In this document: piece by piece, positions 41,874 to 43,440 of the stretch
Position numbering within the stretch: position 1 is the stretch's first letter
Layout of the letters: each line of letters begins with the position of its first letter
DNA from: AC-32 sp035455445
Lineage (GTDB): Bacteria > Actinomycetota > Thermoleophilia > Gaiellales > Gaiellaceae
Reading direction: 5' to 3'
NCBI GenBank assembly: GCA_035455445.1
Contig: DATIFC010000109.1
Span: 1 to 43,440 of the forward strand
Length of the DNA stretch: 43,440 nt
Position numbers and translations under genes: made by a program
Notes under the pieces: model-generated
The model's input: the letters and a program-made list of their open reading frames with translations, nothing else
What the model was told of the DNA's origin: nothing
Databases searched by the model: none

Positions 41874-42629
41874 GTGGAGACGCGCGGCGCTCACGGCGGC
41901 GAGCTAGGCTCGCTGGAGGCGGTCATCTTCGACCTCGACGGGGTCGTCACGCAGACGGCGCACGTTCACGCGGAGGCGTGGAAGCAGCTCTTCGACGAGT
42001 ACCTCGAGGAGCGGGCGAAGCGGCCGGGCGAGTCGTTCGAGCCGTTCGACCTGCCCTCGGACTACCTGCGCTTCGTCGACGGCAAGCCGCGCTACGACGG
42101 GGTGGCGAGCTTCCTCGCCTCGCGCGGCGTCGAGCTTCCGCCCGGATCGCCGGACGACCCGGAGGACCGCGAGACCGTCTGCGGGCTCGGCAACCGCAAG
42201 AACCGCTACTTCCTGCGCGCGCTGGCGGCACGCGGGGCCGATCCGTACCCGACGACGCTCGAGCTGATCGCGACGCTGCACGAGCGCGGCGTGCGCACCG
42301 CGGTCGTCTCGTCCAGCAAGAACTGCGCGGCCGTCCTCGAGAGCGCCGGCCTCGGCGGCCTCTTCGAGGTGAAGGTGGACGGCGTCGACGCCGCCGAGCT
42401 GGGACTTCCGGGCAAGCCCGACCCCGCGCTCTTCCTCGAGGCCGCGCGCCGGCTCGGCGTCGAGCCGCGCCACGCGGCCGTCGTCGAGGACGCGCTCTCG
42501 GGCGTCGAGGCGGGCCGCCGCGGCGGGTTCGCGCTCGTCGTCGGGGTCGACCGCGCGGGACAGCGCGACGGGCTCGCCGCCGCGGGCGCGGACGTCGTCG
42601 TCGGCGATCTCGGCGAGGTCACGGCATGA
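41874..42629 (+). CDS. HAD phosphatase/mutase, beta-phosphoglucomutase type
   Basis: A 251-aa HAD-superfamily enzyme. Motif I FDLDGVVTQTA (nucleophile Asp and acid/base Asp), cap domain (about 35-105), motif II VSSSKN, motif III Lys in GKPDPALF, and motif IV VEDALSGVEAG are all present. The Thr after DGVV and the GxKPDP form match beta-phosphoglucomutase, which turns glucose 1-phosphate to glucose 6-phosphate. The GH65 gene that follows is its usual partner. GTG start at 41874; weak ribosome site. Confidence 0.88.
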   Translation: METRGAHGGELGSLEAVIFDLDGVVTQTAHVHAEAWKQLFDEYLEERAKRPGESFEPFDLPSDYLRFVDGKPRYDGVASFLASRGVELPPGSPDDPEDRETVCGLGNRKNRYFLRALAARGADPYPTTLELIATLHERGVRTAVVSSSKNCAAVLESAGLGGLFEVKVDGVDAAELGLPGKPDPALFLEAARRLGVEPRHAAVVEDALSGVEAGRRGGFALVVGVDRAGQRDGLAAAGADVVVGDLGEVTA

Positions 42630-42711
42630 GCACGCTACGCGTTCGGCTTGGCTGGAGATCTCGGATTGCACGTCATAGCTCCGTCCACCGAACCGCTCGC
42701 GAGGTTGCCCA

Positions 42712-43440
42712 ATGAGCGCGTGGATCCTCGAGTACACCGGGTTCGACCCCGCGACGGAGGGCCTGCGCGAGGCGCTCTGCACGCTCGGCAACGGCTTCCT
42801 CGGGACGCGCGCCGCGGCGCCGGAGTCGCGGGCCGACGGCGTGCACTACCCGGCGACCTACGCGGCCGGGATCTACAACCGCCTCGCCACCACGATCGCC
42901 GGGGTGACCCTCGAGGACGAGAGCGTCGTCAACCTGCCGAACTGGCTCCCGCTGACCTTCCGCGCCGAGGACGGGTGCTGGCTGGAGGACGCCGAGCTGC
43001 TCGAGCAGCGCCTCGAGCTCGACCTGCGCCGCGCCGTGCTGACGCGCTTCGCCCGCGCGCGCGACGACGCCGGCCGCGTGACGCTCCTCACCCAGCGCCG
43101 GATCGTCTCGATGGACGACCCGCACCTGGTCGCGCTGGAGACGACGGTCGTCCCCGAGAACTGGTCGGGGCGGCTGACGGTGCGCTCGCTGGTCGACGGC
43201 AACGTCGGCAACCGCGGCGTCGCCCGCTACCAGGCGCTGGCCGGCGACCACTTCACGGGGATCGAGACCACGCCGCTCGACGAGGAGACGGTCGTCCTGC
43301 GGGCGTCGACGACGAGCTCGCGGATCGTCGTCGCCGAGGCCGCCCGCACGCGGATCGAGCGCGACGGAGCCGCGGCCGCGGCCGAGCGGTCGCTCGTGGG
43401 TGAGGAGGGCGCGATCGGGCTCGAGCTCGCCGTCGAGGTC
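42712..43440 (+). CDS. GH65 glycoside phosphorylase, N-terminal part
   Basis: The first 243 codons of a glycoside hydrolase family 65 protein (trehalose, maltose or kojibiose phosphorylase type, about 750-800 aa). The N-terminal beta-sandwich is seen in REALCTLGNGFLGTRAA, THYPATYAAG-like AAGIYNRL and PNWLPLTFR. The catalytic barrel lies outside. Such enzymes split a disaccharide with phosphate to glucose and beta-glucose 1-phosphate, which the upstream HAD enzyme would convert. ATG at 42712, 82 bases after that gene. Runs off the window. Confidence 0.9.
   Translation, partial: MSAWILEYTGFDPATEGLREALCTLGNGFLGTRAAAPESRADGVHYPATYAAGIYNRLATTIAGVTLEDESVVNLPNWLPLTFRAEDGCWLEDAELLEQRLELDLRRAVLTRFARARDDAGRVTLLTQRRIVSMDDPHLVALETTVVPENWSGRLTVRSLVDGNVGNRGVARYQALAGDHFTGIETTPLDEETVVLRASTTSSRIVVAEAARTRIERDGAAAAAERSLVGEEGAIGLELAVEV

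Overview
This is a very GC-rich window with dense genes, many GTG/TTG starts, and frequent 4-base ATGA/GTGA or 1-base start/stop overlaps. Gene content points to a high-GC actinobacterium: an F420-type (deazaflavin-dependent) oxidoreductase, FCD-type GntR regulator, peptide ABC operon, ECF sigma factor with zf-HC2 anti-sigma, and a fused 2-oxoacid:ferredoxin oxidoreductase with an Nfn-like partner. A lineage such as Thermoleophilia fits, but that is inference. No rRNA, tRNA, CRISPR array or intact insertion sequence was seen.

Region 1 (1-4322) is accessory: an edge VOC fragment, an ArsR/SRPBCC/GNAT cluster, two membrane proteins, a deazaflavin-dependent enzyme, a short gntR remnant, a VOC protein and a DUF1801 protein. 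Region 2 (4350-8071, minus) is a glyoxylate-shunt operon: a 62-aa Cys-rich leader protein, malate synthase, isocitrate lyase and a GntR regulator, with a perfect palindrome in the promoter area. Region 3 (8202-10020) holds a three-gene overlapping module (zinc-ribbon peptide, two-TM peptide, membrane metal-dependent hydrolase), a small membrane protein, and a repeat-rich gap carrying a second copy of the hydrolase 3' end. Region 4 (10021-14354, minus) has citrate synthase and a Fur, ZIP transporter, SdhA run with no SdhB/C/D. Region 5 (14439-17612) has an NlpC/P60 hydrolase, a small membrane protein, a HTH protein, then an island of three broken surface-polysaccharide-type genes.

Region 6 (17598-25802) is a complete peptide ABC transporter operon ending in a Kelch lipoprotein, and a divergent NarL-type two-component pair. 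Region 7 (25817-31148, minus) is a co-directional run led by a 72-aa protein, ECF sigma factor and zinc-finger anti-sigma factor, continuing into a methyltransferase, a GH3 protein with altered catalytic motif, a cysteine-synthase-like enzyme and a GMC oxidoreductase. Region 8 (31239-33004, minus) is a four-gene operon of a cupredoxin lipoprotein and three membrane or exported proteins. Its promoter area shares a bipartite motif (identical 12-mer, 16-base spacer, AACG) with the promoter area of the sigma operon, which suggests one autoregulated ECF regulon.

Region 9 (33129-41734) holds AmrS and a large minus-strand operon: unknown protein, fused PorGD, fused PorAB, Nfn-like small and large subunits, patatin. 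The two oxidoreductases would exchange electrons through ferredoxin, NAD(H) and NADP(H). Region 10 (41874-end) has a beta-phosphoglucomutase-type HAD phosphatase followed by a GH65 glycoside phosphorylase that runs off the window, a classic disaccharide phosphorolysis pair.
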